Assembly (NCBI GenBank): GCA_002919305.1
Contig: PKFB01000058.1
Span: forward strand, 62,001 to 126,000
Direction: 5' to 3'
Source: Actinomycetales bacterium
GTDB taxonomy: Bacteria > Actinomycetota > Actinomycetes > Mycobacteriales > Micromonosporaceae
DNA: 64,000 nucleotides
Every line of letters starts with the position of its first letter. Positions within the stretch are counted from its first letter, which is position 1. The notes below the pieces were generated by a model, which did no database searches, was not told where the DNA came from, and worked only from the letters and a program-made list of their open reading frames with translations. The translations under genes were made by a program, and so were the position numbers. Shown here in pieces: positions 35,838 through 44,199 of this stretch.

Positions 35838-37235
35838 ATGGCTCCGCTCCTCACACTCCGGCGTGTAGTGCCGCGTATCACCCGTTCAATGTCGGCAGGC
35901 GTCGGCAGAAACGGGAAGGCGGCTTCCGGGGACTACAGTGAGGAAACTGCCGTGATGGCGTGGACCTCGAGTGCCGGCGGTGGGTCGGGAGCGGTTATCA
36001 ACCGCCATCCTTCACCCGCGTCGACCTCTATGAGACGGATCGAGGAAGCGGAGCTGCTGGCTCTGCTGGATCAGAACACAGATCAAGAGGCGGACGAGTT
36101 CGCTCAAACCCCGGTGGATCCGTTGCTTTACGAGTTCACCGAGGACGTCTTTGCCACCTGCCCTCGTGCTGATCAACGGCGATCGGCATACGCCTATCTC
36201 TGGGATCTGGTTCGCGCCGGTGGGCGGGGTGCCAGAGGGGGAGCGAGCCCGGGAGGCCGGGCCGGACGACACCGTTTGAGACATTTCCTCAATCACAGCC
36301 CATGGCACAGCGAACACGTTCTGCGGCGTATCTGTGATCGGTTGCTGGCCGTCAGTCGACCGTATGCCTGGGTGGTCCACGAAGTGGCCGTTCCCCGGTT
36401 GGGACGCAACCTGCCCGGGGTGGACCGGCAGTTCGTCCCCGAATTGGGGACCGCGACCAACTGTCAGATCAAGCTGGTCACCACCGCGGTGTTCGAGCAT
36501 GGCAGTTGCCCGGTCAACTGGCGGCTGTTTCTGCCTCAGTCCTGGCACGCCGACCACGAGCGTCGGCGCCGGGCGCGGATCCCCGACCACCTGGGGCACC
36601 GGCCTAAGCAGCGGCTGATCACCGACATGCGGGACGAATTGGTCGAGGCGTGGGGCTGCCCGTCGCTGCCGCTGGTCGTCGACGCGGATTTAGGGCGTCT
36701 GGAGCCGCTCTTGGCGGAGCTGCTGCCGCGCGATCAGGTGTTCCTGGTTCGTGCCACGCCCTCGGTACGGGTGACCCCCCTGATCCGGGCGGCACGGCCG
36801 GTGGAGCCGTTAGGCACCCCCAGGCCCAACACCAGCTGGCCGATCCGTCAGGTCGTAGAAGGGATCCGTCATCTGCTGCGTTCCCCTGGTGGATCCCGGA
36901 ACCAGGAGGCCATCGCGGTGCCGGTCCAGATCGACACCGCGCGACACATCTCCAAAAATCCCCTGTTGTTGATCGTGTCTTGGCCGGAGAAAAACAACAC
37001 ACCCGATGGGCAGCCGACCGAGCCTACGGTCTGGCTGTCGAACCTGACCGCGGGGGCCGCGGAGGCGGCGTTGCCGCTGCTGCGGTACGCGTCGGCGGCG
37101 CGTGACACGTTGACGGAGCTCAGTAAGCGGTTCCCCCTTGCGGACTGCCGGGTTCGTTCCTACCGAGGGGTCGATCACCATCTGTCGTTATTCTCGGCGG
37201 CCGCCGCGTACTCACTGCTGACGGAGTTGGCGTAA
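35838..37235 (+). CDS. IS701-type transposase-like protein, catalytic Asp replaced
   Basis: A 465-residue DDE transposase-like protein. The IS701 family layout is recognisable: RHFLNHSPWHSEHVLRRICD, GVDRQFVPELGTATNCQIKL, CPVNWRLFLPQSW, VVDADLG near residue 279, and a C-terminal TELSKRF with RVRSYRGVDHHLSLF. Near residue 179, where the family normally reads IDDTGFPK, this protein has VHEVAVPR, so the first catalytic Asp is lost. No terminal inverted repeats of an insertion sequence are evident, and the gene has its own terminator. It may be a domesticated DNA-binding protein or a decaying transposase. The ATG at 35838 follows AGAGGG; internal starts at 35955 or 36030 would remove a low-complexity N-terminus. 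Confidence 0.8.
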   Translation: MAPLLTLRRVVPRITRSMSAGVGRNGKAASGDYSEETAVMAWTSSAGGGSGAVINRHPSPASTSMRRIEEAELLALLDQNTDQEADEFAQTPVDPLLYEFTEDVFATCPRADQRRSAYAYLWDLVRAGGRGARGGASPGGRAGRHRLRHFLNHSPWHSEHVLRRICDRLLAVSRPYAWVVHEVAVPRLGRNLPGVDRQFVPELGTATNCQIKLVTTAVFEHGSCPVNWRLFLPQSWHADHERRRRARIPDHLGHRPKQRLITDMRDELVEAWGCPSLPLVVDADLGRLEPLLAELLPRDQVFLVRATPSVRVTPLIRAARPVEPLGTPRPNTSWPIRQVVEGIRHLLRSPGGSRNQEAIAVPVQIDTARHISKNPLLLIVSWPEKNNTPDGQPTEPTVWLSNLTAGAAEAALPLLRYASAARDTLTELSKRFPLADCRVRSYRGVDHHLSLFSAAAAYSLLTELA

Positions 37236-37313
37236 CCTCGGGCGGACTGCGACAACGGCGAGACGGGCGAGCGAGGCGGGACACAGGGAAAAGGTCGAAT
37301 TCACAGCCGACAC

Positions 37314-37361
37314 AACGGGGATCAAGGATACGCCGGAGGGGACGTATCCTTGATCCCCGTT
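37314..37361 (+). terminator. Strong terminator after the transposase-like gene
   Basis: Perfect 19-bp stem (AACGGGGATCAAGGATACG with its complement) and a 10-nt loop, 78 bp after the stop. It separates the transposase-like gene from the metabolic gene set starting at 37657. The 295 bp after it contain no supported gene and should hold that set's promoter. Confidence 0.9.
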
Positions 37362-37656
37362 TGTCATGTGGCATTATCTGGTATTCCGCATTATTAGCCG
37401 ATACCTCAGCATAACTCGGCCAAGCGAGTGGAGCTTCAGAGCGAGAATCGTGAGTTCTTACTTTCTCGTTGACTTTTCGATCGTTCGGTGACTTCCCCCA
37501 GTTGGGTGCGGCTGTCGTATGTCCCGTCGGATCCTCTCGACCTCCTTGGAGGCGCGGGAGTGTCGGTTCAGGCTGCACATAGAACACGAATCGACACGGT
37601 GGAGGGGGAGGCGAGTATGCGGTCACCAAATCGCGCCGTGAATCTCAGGAGTACCC

Positions 37657-38985
37657 GTGAGTGAGATCGTGGCGGTGGCGTTAGCCGGTGGGCGCGGCCT
37701 CCGGGCACGTCCGCTTACCCTCAAAACCGACTCCTATCTGCGGAGCAAGGCGCTCATTCCATTCCTGGGACGCAGGATCCTGGAGTGGTCCCTGTATGTG
37801 CTGCGCGAACAGGGCATCAAACGGCTGTATGTGGTGGCCCAGGGCAAGGAGAACCGGGAGCAGATCCGCTCTCTGATCGATCTCGCCGGTGACCGGTTCG
37901 GGATTGAGGTTTTCTTCTCACGCACTCGCCTGGACAAACACAACACCGGCTCCGGGGCGGCGGCGATCCACAACTTCGATCACTGGAATCTGGGTGGGCG
38001 GGCGCTGGTCTTCCCGGTCGACTCAGTGTTCGACTTCGATTTGGAGGCGCTGGTCGAGTTCCACGACCGGAACGAGGCTGTCGTCACTGTGGCCACGGTA
38101 ACGCGGGACGCGGCGGATATTGCGTACAAATACGGCGTACCCGTAGTCGATGAGACAGGCCGGGTCCAGCGATTTGTGGAAAAGCCGTCTCCGTCGGTCC
38201 TGGCTGACCTGCTCGCCGAGCAGGAGCGGAACGGAGTCACCACGGTGGGAGCGGGGCAGCTGCCCACCAACGCCGGGTTGTACCTGGTTGACTGCGCCGC
38301 GCTTCGGCTCGCGGCGCATGACCCGGGGTTGGCGCAACTGGCGCGGCAGCGGCTGGACTGGGGCGGCGACCTGCTGCCCTGGCTGGTGAGCAACGGCCAC
38401 GTCGTGATGAGTGCGCCGATCCGGGCGATGGGAGACCTGGGATCGGTGCGGGACTACCTGATCACCATGCAGGAGGTCCTGGCCGGTCAGTACCCCTGGA
38501 TGTCACGCACCTTCGGGGAGACGGTGCCGTCATTGACCCGGTGCTGGATCCACGAGAGCAGTCTGCGCGCCAAAGACGAAATCACCGGGCTGACCCTGGA
38601 GGAGAAGCTCCGGCATGGGCTGGTCCACATCGGACCGAACGTCCGCATTGGACGGGGCGTCGAGATCGGCACCGGGGTTCACATCTCCGACGCCGACATC
38701 GGCGATGACGTCGACCTTGGCTCGCACTGCCGGATCGAGGGGACCGCAATCCGCAACGCGTCGATCGTTGGTGAAGGTGCTCTGCTGCGGAACTCCTACC
38801 TGGGCTCCATGGTCGAGATCCACTCCACCCTCGACCGCCCAACGATGATCGTCGATTTCTCCGCCTTGGGGGACGAGGTCACGGTCTTCCACGGCGCACG
38901 ACTGTCCAGTGTGGCCGTTCCTCCCAGAACACGGGTCCCGGGTGGCGGGCCCCTCTTCGGTGGGACCCCAACGGATTGGACGTGA
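37657..38985 (+). CDS. NDP-sugar nucleotidyltransferase-like protein
   Basis: A 442-residue protein like GlgC or other sugar-1-phosphate nucleotidyltransferases. The N-terminal domain begins VALAGGRGLRARPLT and continues RSKALIPFLGRRILEW, the counterpart of the usual G-T-R-x-x-P-L-T and K-P motifs. The metal-site Asp is likely in FPVDSVFDFD. The C-terminal third is a left-handed beta-helix of hexapeptide repeats (HIGPNVRIGRGVEIGTGVHI and onward). The Thr of the GTR loop is replaced by Leu and the Pro after the Lys by Ala, so activity or substrate may differ from GlgC. CAGGAG precedes the GTG. First gene of a co-directional set; its 3' end abuts glgX. Confidence 0.85.
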   Translation: MSEIVAVALAGGRGLRARPLTLKTDSYLRSKALIPFLGRRILEWSLYVLREQGIKRLYVVAQGKENREQIRSLIDLAGDRFGIEVFFSRTRLDKHNTGSGAAAIHNFDHWNLGGRALVFPVDSVFDFDLEALVEFHDRNEAVVTVATVTRDAADIAYKYGVPVVDETGRVQRFVEKPSPSVLADLLAEQERNGVTTVGAGQLPTNAGLYLVDCAALRLAAHDPGLAQLARQRLDWGGDLLPWLVSNGHVVMSAPIRAMGDLGSVRDYLITMQEVLAGQYPWMSRTFGETVPSLTRCWIHESSLRAKDEITGLTLEEKLRHGLVHIGPNVRIGRGVEIGTGVHISDADIGDDVDLGSHCRIEGTAIRNASIVGEGALLRNSYLGSMVEIHSTLDRPTMIVDFSALGDEVTVFHGARLSSVAVPPRTRVPGGGPLFGGTPTDWT

Positions 38986-38987
38986 AC

Positions 38988-41075
38988 ATGTACGAGGTGA
39001 CCAGGGGCGTACCCCAGCCACTGGGTGCGACGCCTGACGCAACCGGCGTGAATTTCTCGGTGTACTCGGAATCCGCTTACTACGTCGAGCTGCTGTTATT
39101 CGACCGGCACGACTCGCCCACCCCCTCCCACGTGATCCGGTTAGACCCGGACAACCACCGCAGTTTCCACTTCTGGCACTGCCATGTGGCGGGCGTGCGG
39201 CCAGGGCAGATCTACGCCTTCCGCGCCGATGGTCCCCGTGACACCGAGCACGGCGGGTTCCGCTTCAACCCCAACAAGGTGCTCGCCGATCCGTACGCCC
39301 GAGGAAACGACAAGACGCTGTGGGACCGCGCGGCGGCCACCGGGGACGGTGACAACGTCGCCACCAGCATTCGCAGCGTGGTACTCGACCCCGACGACTA
39401 CGACTGGGAGGGGGACGAGCCGCTCCGGCGACCGCTGTCCGAAACGATCATCTACGAGATGCACGTCGGCGGGTTCACCCGCTCGCCGAGCTCGGGAGTG
39501 GCCCACCCTGGGACCTTCCGCGGGGTGATCGAAAAGATCGACTACCTGAAGAATCTGGGGATCACGGCCGTCGAGTTGATGCCGGTATTCGACTTCGACG
39601 AGACCGAGGTCCTACGGACCCTGCCGGACGGCACCCAACTACGCAACTACTGGGGCTACGACCCGTTCGGCTTCTTCGCCCCCCACTCCGGCTACTGCAC
39701 CCAGCCGGAGGCCGGCAGCCACCAGCGTGAGTTCCGGGACATGGTCAAGGCGCTGCACGCCGCCGGTATCGAAGTCATCCTCGACGTGGTTTTCAACCAC
39801 ACCAGCGAAGGAGACCACCGGGGACCCACCATCAGCTTCAAGGGCCTGGCCAACGAAACCTACTACCACCTGTGGGCACCCGACCGCCGGTACTACATGA
39901 ACTTCTCCGGCTGCGGAAACACCCTCAACGCCAACAGCCCGGTCACCGCCAAGTTGATCGTGGAGTGCCTGGAGCACTGGGTCCGGGAGTACCACGTCGA
40001 CGGATTCCGATTCGACCTAGCCGCGGTGCTGTCCCGAGGCCCTAACGGCGTCGAGATGGACGTGCCCCCTGTGCTGTGGGCCATCGAACTGTCCGAGGTG
40101 CTGGCCGAAACAAAGATCATCGCCGAACCCTGGGACGCCGCTGGCCTGTATGAGCTCGGTGATTTCCCTGGGAAACGGTGGTCCCAGTGGAACGGTTTGT
40201 ACCGCGATCAGATACGCCGGTTTGTCGCGGGTGAGCCTGGCCTGGTCGGCAGTGTGGCGGCGCGCCTGGCAGGTAGCGCCGACCTGTTCGCCGAACGCGG
40301 TGAATTAGCCACCAACAGCATCAATTTCATCACCGCGCACGACGGATTCACCCTCAACGACCTGGTGTCCTACAACTACAAACACAACGAGGCCAACGGT
40401 GAGGGAAACCGAGACGGCTCGGACGCCAACTACAGCTGGAACTGTGGGATCGAGGGCCCCACCGATGATCCCGCGATTGAAGCGCTGCGGGCCCGCCAGA
40501 TCAGGAACTTCGTCACGATTCTGATGCTGTCGCGGGGCGTACCGATGCTGCTGTACGGCGACGAGGTACGCCGCACTCAGCGGGGTAACAACAACACCTA
40601 CTGCCAGGACAACGAACTGGCCTGGTTCGACTGGACGTTGCTCGACAAGAACGCCGATGTTCTGCGCTTCTTCCGGGAGATCATCGCGTTCCGCAAGCGA
40701 TTCCAGACGCTGCGGGAACCGAAATTCTTCAGCGGTGAGACCAACGCCCGTGGCGTCCCAGACGTTTCCTGGCACGGCACCCGCCTGGGGCAGCCGGGCT
40801 GGGATGACCCCAACGCTCGGGCGTTGTCGCTGACTCTCGGCGGACTGGGTGACGACCCTGATCTGCACGTCCTGCTGAACATGTTCGATCTTGGACTCGA
40901 CTTCGAACTACCCCAGTATCCCGGCCGGAGATGGTTGCGTGCCGTGGACACTGCTAAGCCCTCACCCGAGGACATTCTCCCGGCAGGTTCAGAAGTTCCC
41001 GTCGACGGATCTTCCTATCACGCGTACGGCCACAGCGTGGTCGTGCTTATCTCCGCACCAGTGGAAGGACGGTAA
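38988..41075 (+). CDS. glgX: Glycogen debranching enzyme GlgX
   Basis: A GH13-family isoamylase-type enzyme of about 695 residues, expected to hydrolyse alpha-1,6 branches of glycogen or limit dextrins. An N-terminal CBM48-like part (RGVPQPLGATPDATGVNFSV) is followed by the barrel with DVVFNHTSEGD, the nucleophile Asp in GFRFDLAAVLSRG, the acid Glu in IIAEPWDAAGLYELG, and the third Asp in NFITAHDGFTLNDLVSYN. All catalytic residues are present. A GTG at 38982 overlapping the previous stop is an alternative start. It ends 2 bp before the AGE-STAS gene. Pairing with an NDP-sugar enzyme and an epimerase suggests a specialised role in glucan-derived sugar metabolism (inference). Confidence 0.93.
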   Translation: MYEVTRGVPQPLGATPDATGVNFSVYSESAYYVELLLFDRHDSPTPSHVIRLDPDNHRSFHFWHCHVAGVRPGQIYAFRADGPRDTEHGGFRFNPNKVLADPYARGNDKTLWDRAAATGDGDNVATSIRSVVLDPDDYDWEGDEPLRRPLSETIIYEMHVGGFTRSPSSGVAHPGTFRGVIEKIDYLKNLGITAVELMPVFDFDETEVLRTLPDGTQLRNYWGYDPFGFFAPHSGYCTQPEAGSHQREFRDMVKALHAAGIEVILDVVFNHTSEGDHRGPTISFKGLANETYYHLWAPDRRYYMNFSGCGNTLNANSPVTAKLIVECLEHWVREYHVDGFRFDLAAVLSRGPNGVEMDVPPVLWAIELSEVLAETKIIAEPWDAAGLYELGDFPGKRWSQWNGLYRDQIRRFVAGEPGLVGSVAARLAGSADLFAERGELATNSINFITAHDGFTLNDLVSYNYKHNEANGEGNRDGSDANYSWNCGIEGPTDDPAIEALRARQIRNFVTILMLSRGVPMLLYGDEVRRTQRGNNNTYCQDNELAWFDWTLLDKNADVLRFFREIIAFRKRFQTLREPKFFSGETNARGVPDVSWHGTRLGQPGWDDPNARALSLTLGGLGDDPDLHVLLNMFDLGLDFELPQYPGRRWLRAVDTAKPSPEDILPAGSEVPVDGSSYHAYGHSVVVLISAPVEGR

Positions 41076-41077
41076 CT

Positions 41078-43222
41078 GTGACCCCCCACGACATGCGGTT
41101 CACGTTTTCCGACACCATCGCCGGATACGTGACCGAATTCGAGCCGGCCACGGATATGGTCACCGTTCGAACGTCTGACGGCCGGAATTTCCGAATCCGC
41201 CTGGCCGACAACGTGTACGCCAACGTGGTCCGGAACTTCGGCGAGCCGTACCGCGATGTCACCGGAAATCTGCGGACCATGCTGGTCCCCGGGCGGCACG
41301 TCTTTATCTACTGCGTCTTCTATCCAGAGGGCGACGACTATCAGATCGACGCCAAGCAGGTCATCTTCCCCGAGACCCACCTCGGCGAGTATGTGTTCGA
41401 GAACCCACACTGGTGGGTGAATCAGGCACGCGCCATCGCCGATTTCTACCTGCGAGGCCAGTTTCCGGACGGCAACTACGACTACCGCAACTACCGCACC
41501 CGGCTCACCCTGGCCGGAACCCACACCCCCGACTACGTCTCCCCCGATTACCGCCAAGAGACCGACACCATCTCCCGCATGGTCTACGGGTTAGCCACCG
41601 CCTATCTGCTCACCGGTGAGGACCGTTTCCTGGAGGCGGCCGAGGCCGGCACCGAGTACCTCCGGGAGCACATGCGGGTCGTCGACAACGAGAACGGGGT
41701 TGTCTACTGGTACCACGGCATGGACGTGTCGGCCAACGGACGGCGCAAGATCTACGCGTCGGAGTTCGGCGACGACTATGACGCCATCCCCGCGTACGAG
41801 CAGATCTACGCGTTGGCCGGCCCGATGCAGGTCTACCGGGTCACCGGTGACCCGCGGATCCTGTCCGATTTGGACGCCACAGTCGCGCTGTTCAACAAGT
41901 ACTTCCGGGACCCGGTTCGGGGCGGCTACTTCTCACATCTGGACCCGGTGACGATGGACCCGAGGTCGGACCGGTTGGGCGGCAACCGGGCCCGCAAGAA
42001 CTGGAACTCGGTGGGTGACCACGCCCCCGCGTACCTGATCAACGCGGTGCTCGCCACCGGCCGGCCGGACCTGGAGGAGTTCTTAGTCTCCACCGCCGAC
42101 ACCATCGTCGAGCACTTCCCGGACTTCGACAACAGCCCATTCGTCCAAGAGAAGTTCCATGAGGACTGGAGCCCGGACCGGCACTGGGGATGGCAGCAGA
42201 ACCGGGCGGTGGTCGGACACAACCTCAAGATCGCCTGGAACTTAATGCGGGTGAACTCACTGCGCCCCAAGGACTCCTATGTGGAGCTCGCACGCCGGAT
42301 CGCCGACACCATGCCCGCGGTCGGCAGCGACCGGCAACGCGGTGGTTGGTACGACATGGTGGATCGGGAGAAGCTCCCCGGCTCCTCCTGGTACCGCCTG
42401 GTCTGGGGGGACCGTAAGGCGTGGTGGCAGCAGGAGCAGGCGATCCTGGCGTACCTCATCCTCGCCGGCGTCACCGGCGACAAGGAGTACCTGCGTCACG
42501 CGCGGGAAGCCGCGGCGTTCTACAACGCCTTCTTCCTGGACCACGACGACGGCGGCGTGTACTTCAACGTGCTCGCCAACGGCCTGCCGTATCTGGTAGG
42601 GACCGAGCGGCTCAAGGGCAGCCACTCGATGTCGGCGTACCACTCCATGGAGCTGTGCTATCTCGCAGCCGTCTACATCGGACTGTTGGTGACCGGGGAG
42701 CCTTTGGAGCTGCACTTTCGGCCCCGACCCGACGGCTTCTCAGACCGACTGCTGCGGGTGCTGCCCGACCTGGTCCCCAGCGACCGGGTTCAACTCACCG
42801 AGGTGTGGATCAATGGCGCGCCGTACCAGGACTTCGACCCTGACTCGCTCACGGTGAAGCTGCCGCCATCGGAGGAGCCGCTCAAGGTCCGGGTCCGCAT
42901 CACCCCGCGGAACATGAAGCTGGACGCGCGCTACTCCCTGGAGGACGGCAAAGCCACGATCACCCTCCGCGGCGAACTCGGGGAGAGCGAACTGTCCAAG
43001 TTCCGGCACGTACTGGACCAGGCCGTCCACGACGGCGTCAACCGGACCGAGATCGATCTGACCGGACTGACCACGTTCTGCCGCGGCGCGGTCAACGAGC
43101 TGCTGGTGGCGCAAGCTCGGATGGACATGGAGGAGAACGTGGTGATACGCAGCGCCGACCCGGACGTGCTGGAGGCGCTTCGCGGCACCGACGCCTTCAC
43201 GGTTATCGACGCCAGGGAATGA
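41078..43222 (+). CDS. Three-domain AGE-family epimerase/isomerase with C-terminal STAS domain
   Basis: A 714-residue protein. Residues 1-115 are beta-rich and OB-like (AGYVTEFEPATDMVTVRTSD). Residues about 115-560 form an (alpha/alpha)6 barrel of the N-acylglucosamine 2-epimerase/cellobiose epimerase type, with His-bearing segments HAPAYLINAVLATG, WGWQQNRAVVGHNLKIAWN, WWQQEQAILAYLILAG and SHSMSAYHSMELCYLAA. The last 90 residues are STAS-like (GKATITLRGELGESELSKF, then IDLTGLTTFCRGAVNELL). The usual STAS D-S-S-G phosphorylation loop reads FCRGA, so it probably is not regulated by Ser phosphorylation. GTG 41078 follows AAGGA. I know no characterised protein with this domain order. A sugar 2-epimerase or isomerase function is inferred from the fold. 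Confidence 0.82.
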   Translation: MTPHDMRFTFSDTIAGYVTEFEPATDMVTVRTSDGRNFRIRLADNVYANVVRNFGEPYRDVTGNLRTMLVPGRHVFIYCVFYPEGDDYQIDAKQVIFPETHLGEYVFENPHWWVNQARAIADFYLRGQFPDGNYDYRNYRTRLTLAGTHTPDYVSPDYRQETDTISRMVYGLATAYLLTGEDRFLEAAEAGTEYLREHMRVVDNENGVVYWYHGMDVSANGRRKIYASEFGDDYDAIPAYEQIYALAGPMQVYRVTGDPRILSDLDATVALFNKYFRDPVRGGYFSHLDPVTMDPRSDRLGGNRARKNWNSVGDHAPAYLINAVLATGRPDLEEFLVSTADTIVEHFPDFDNSPFVQEKFHEDWSPDRHWGWQQNRAVVGHNLKIAWNLMRVNSLRPKDSYVELARRIADTMPAVGSDRQRGGWYDMVDREKLPGSSWYRLVWGDRKAWWQQEQAILAYLILAGVTGDKEYLRHAREAAAFYNAFFLDHDDGGVYFNVLANGLPYLVGTERLKGSHSMSAYHSMELCYLAAVYIGLLVTGEPLELHFRPRPDGFSDRLLRVLPDLVPSDRVQLTEVWINGAPYQDFDPDSLTVKLPPSEEPLKVRVRITPRNMKLDARYSLEDGKATITLRGELGESELSKFRHVLDQAVHDGVNRTEIDLTGLTTFCRGAVNELLVAQARMDMEENVVIRSADPDVLEALRGTDAFTVIDARE

Positions 43223-43304
43223 GCAGAGCCCGGCTTTGACCGGATCCATGCCCGACATCGAAACACGCGATCACGTTCCCCAAGCGATGTGAAGAGGAGC
43301 AGCC

Positions 43305-44138
43305 ATGAGCCGGCGCATTCTCATCGTCCTCTCCGAATGGGGTTATTGGGGCGAAGAACTCATCGGCCCGCTGGAGGTCTTTGATCAGGCGGGGTACACC
43401 GTCGACTTCGCCACCCCCACCGGGAAGCGGCCCGTTCCGCTGCCCCCCAGCTACGACCCCGACTACATCGACCCGCCGCTGGGGCGGACCGTCACCACGC
43501 CGGAGATGGCGGCCAAGGTGAAGGCACTGGACGCCTCCGACCGCTACGACAACCCGATCAACATCTCTGAGCTGGTCCCGGAGCGGCCCTACCACAGTGA
43601 GCCCAACTATTTACGGGCGATCGAGCGGTACCACAACGCCATAGACGCGATGAGCCGGGAGGTCACCGCCACCTACGACGCGATTCTGCTGGTCGGCGGT
43701 AGCGGCCCGATCCTGGACATGGCCAACAACCAACGGGTGCACGAGCTGGTGCTGGCCTTCTACCGGGCGAACAAGCTCATCGGCGCGGAGTGCTATGGGG
43801 TGGCGACCCTGGCCTTCGCCCGCGACCAGGACACCCGGGAGAGCATCATCCGGGGCAAGCACGTAACCGGCCACTGCATTGAGTACGACTACAAGGACGG
43901 CACGGGCTTCGTGGGCACCGACATCAACATCGGACCGCCGCCGTACCCGCTGGAGTACATCCTGCGGGACGCCACCGCGCCGGGCGGCGCGTACCACGGC
44001 AACTACGGACACGAGTTGTCGGTCATCGTCGACTACCCGTTCGTCACCGGACGTTCCACACACGACTCCTACCTGACCGGCCAGAAGATGGTCGAGGTCC
44101 TCGACAACGGCCTCCGTCAGTGGGGCTTCCACCCGTGA
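43305..44138 (+). CDS. DJ-1/PfpI-superfamily protein (Hsp31-like size)
   Basis: A 277-residue class I glutamine-amidotransferase-like protein. It starts RRILIVLSEWGYWGEELIGP, with an acidic residue near the future active site, has the strand TYDAILLVGGSGPILDMA, and the nucleophile-elbow Cys163 in IGAECYGVATLAFA. The length resembles Hsp31 or glyoxalase III-type members more than small DJ-1. Known family activities include methylglyoxal conversion, isocyanide hydration and amidase or chaperone functions; which applies here is unknown. ATG 43305 has GAAGAGGAG upstream. It is third from the end of the catabolic-looking part of the set and is followed by a strong hairpin. Confidence 0.82.
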   Translation: MSRRILIVLSEWGYWGEELIGPLEVFDQAGYTVDFATPTGKRPVPLPPSYDPDYIDPPLGRTVTTPEMAAKVKALDASDRYDNPINISELVPERPYHSEPNYLRAIERYHNAIDAMSREVTATYDAILLVGGSGPILDMANNQRVHELVLAFYRANKLIGAECYGVATLAFARDQDTRESIIRGKHVTGHCIEYDYKDGTGFVGTDINIGPPPYPLEYILRDATAPGGAYHGNYGHELSVIVDYPFVTGRSTHDSYLTGQKMVEVLDNGLRQWGFHP

Positions 44139-44146
44139 TCCATCGC

Positions 44147-44175
44147 GGCCGACCCCACCGACGGTGGGGTCGGCC
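44147..44175 (+). terminator. Strong hairpin between the first DJ-1 gene and the ThDP gene
   Basis: Perfect 13-bp GC-rich stem (GGCCGACCCCACC and its complement) with a 3-nt loop, 8 bp after the DJ-1 stop and 24 bp before the next start. Genes on both sides point the same way, so it may attenuate read-through or protect an mRNA end rather than fully separate operons. Confidence 0.65.
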
Positions 44176-44199
44176 CTCGACAGCCCATGAGGAGGGGTG

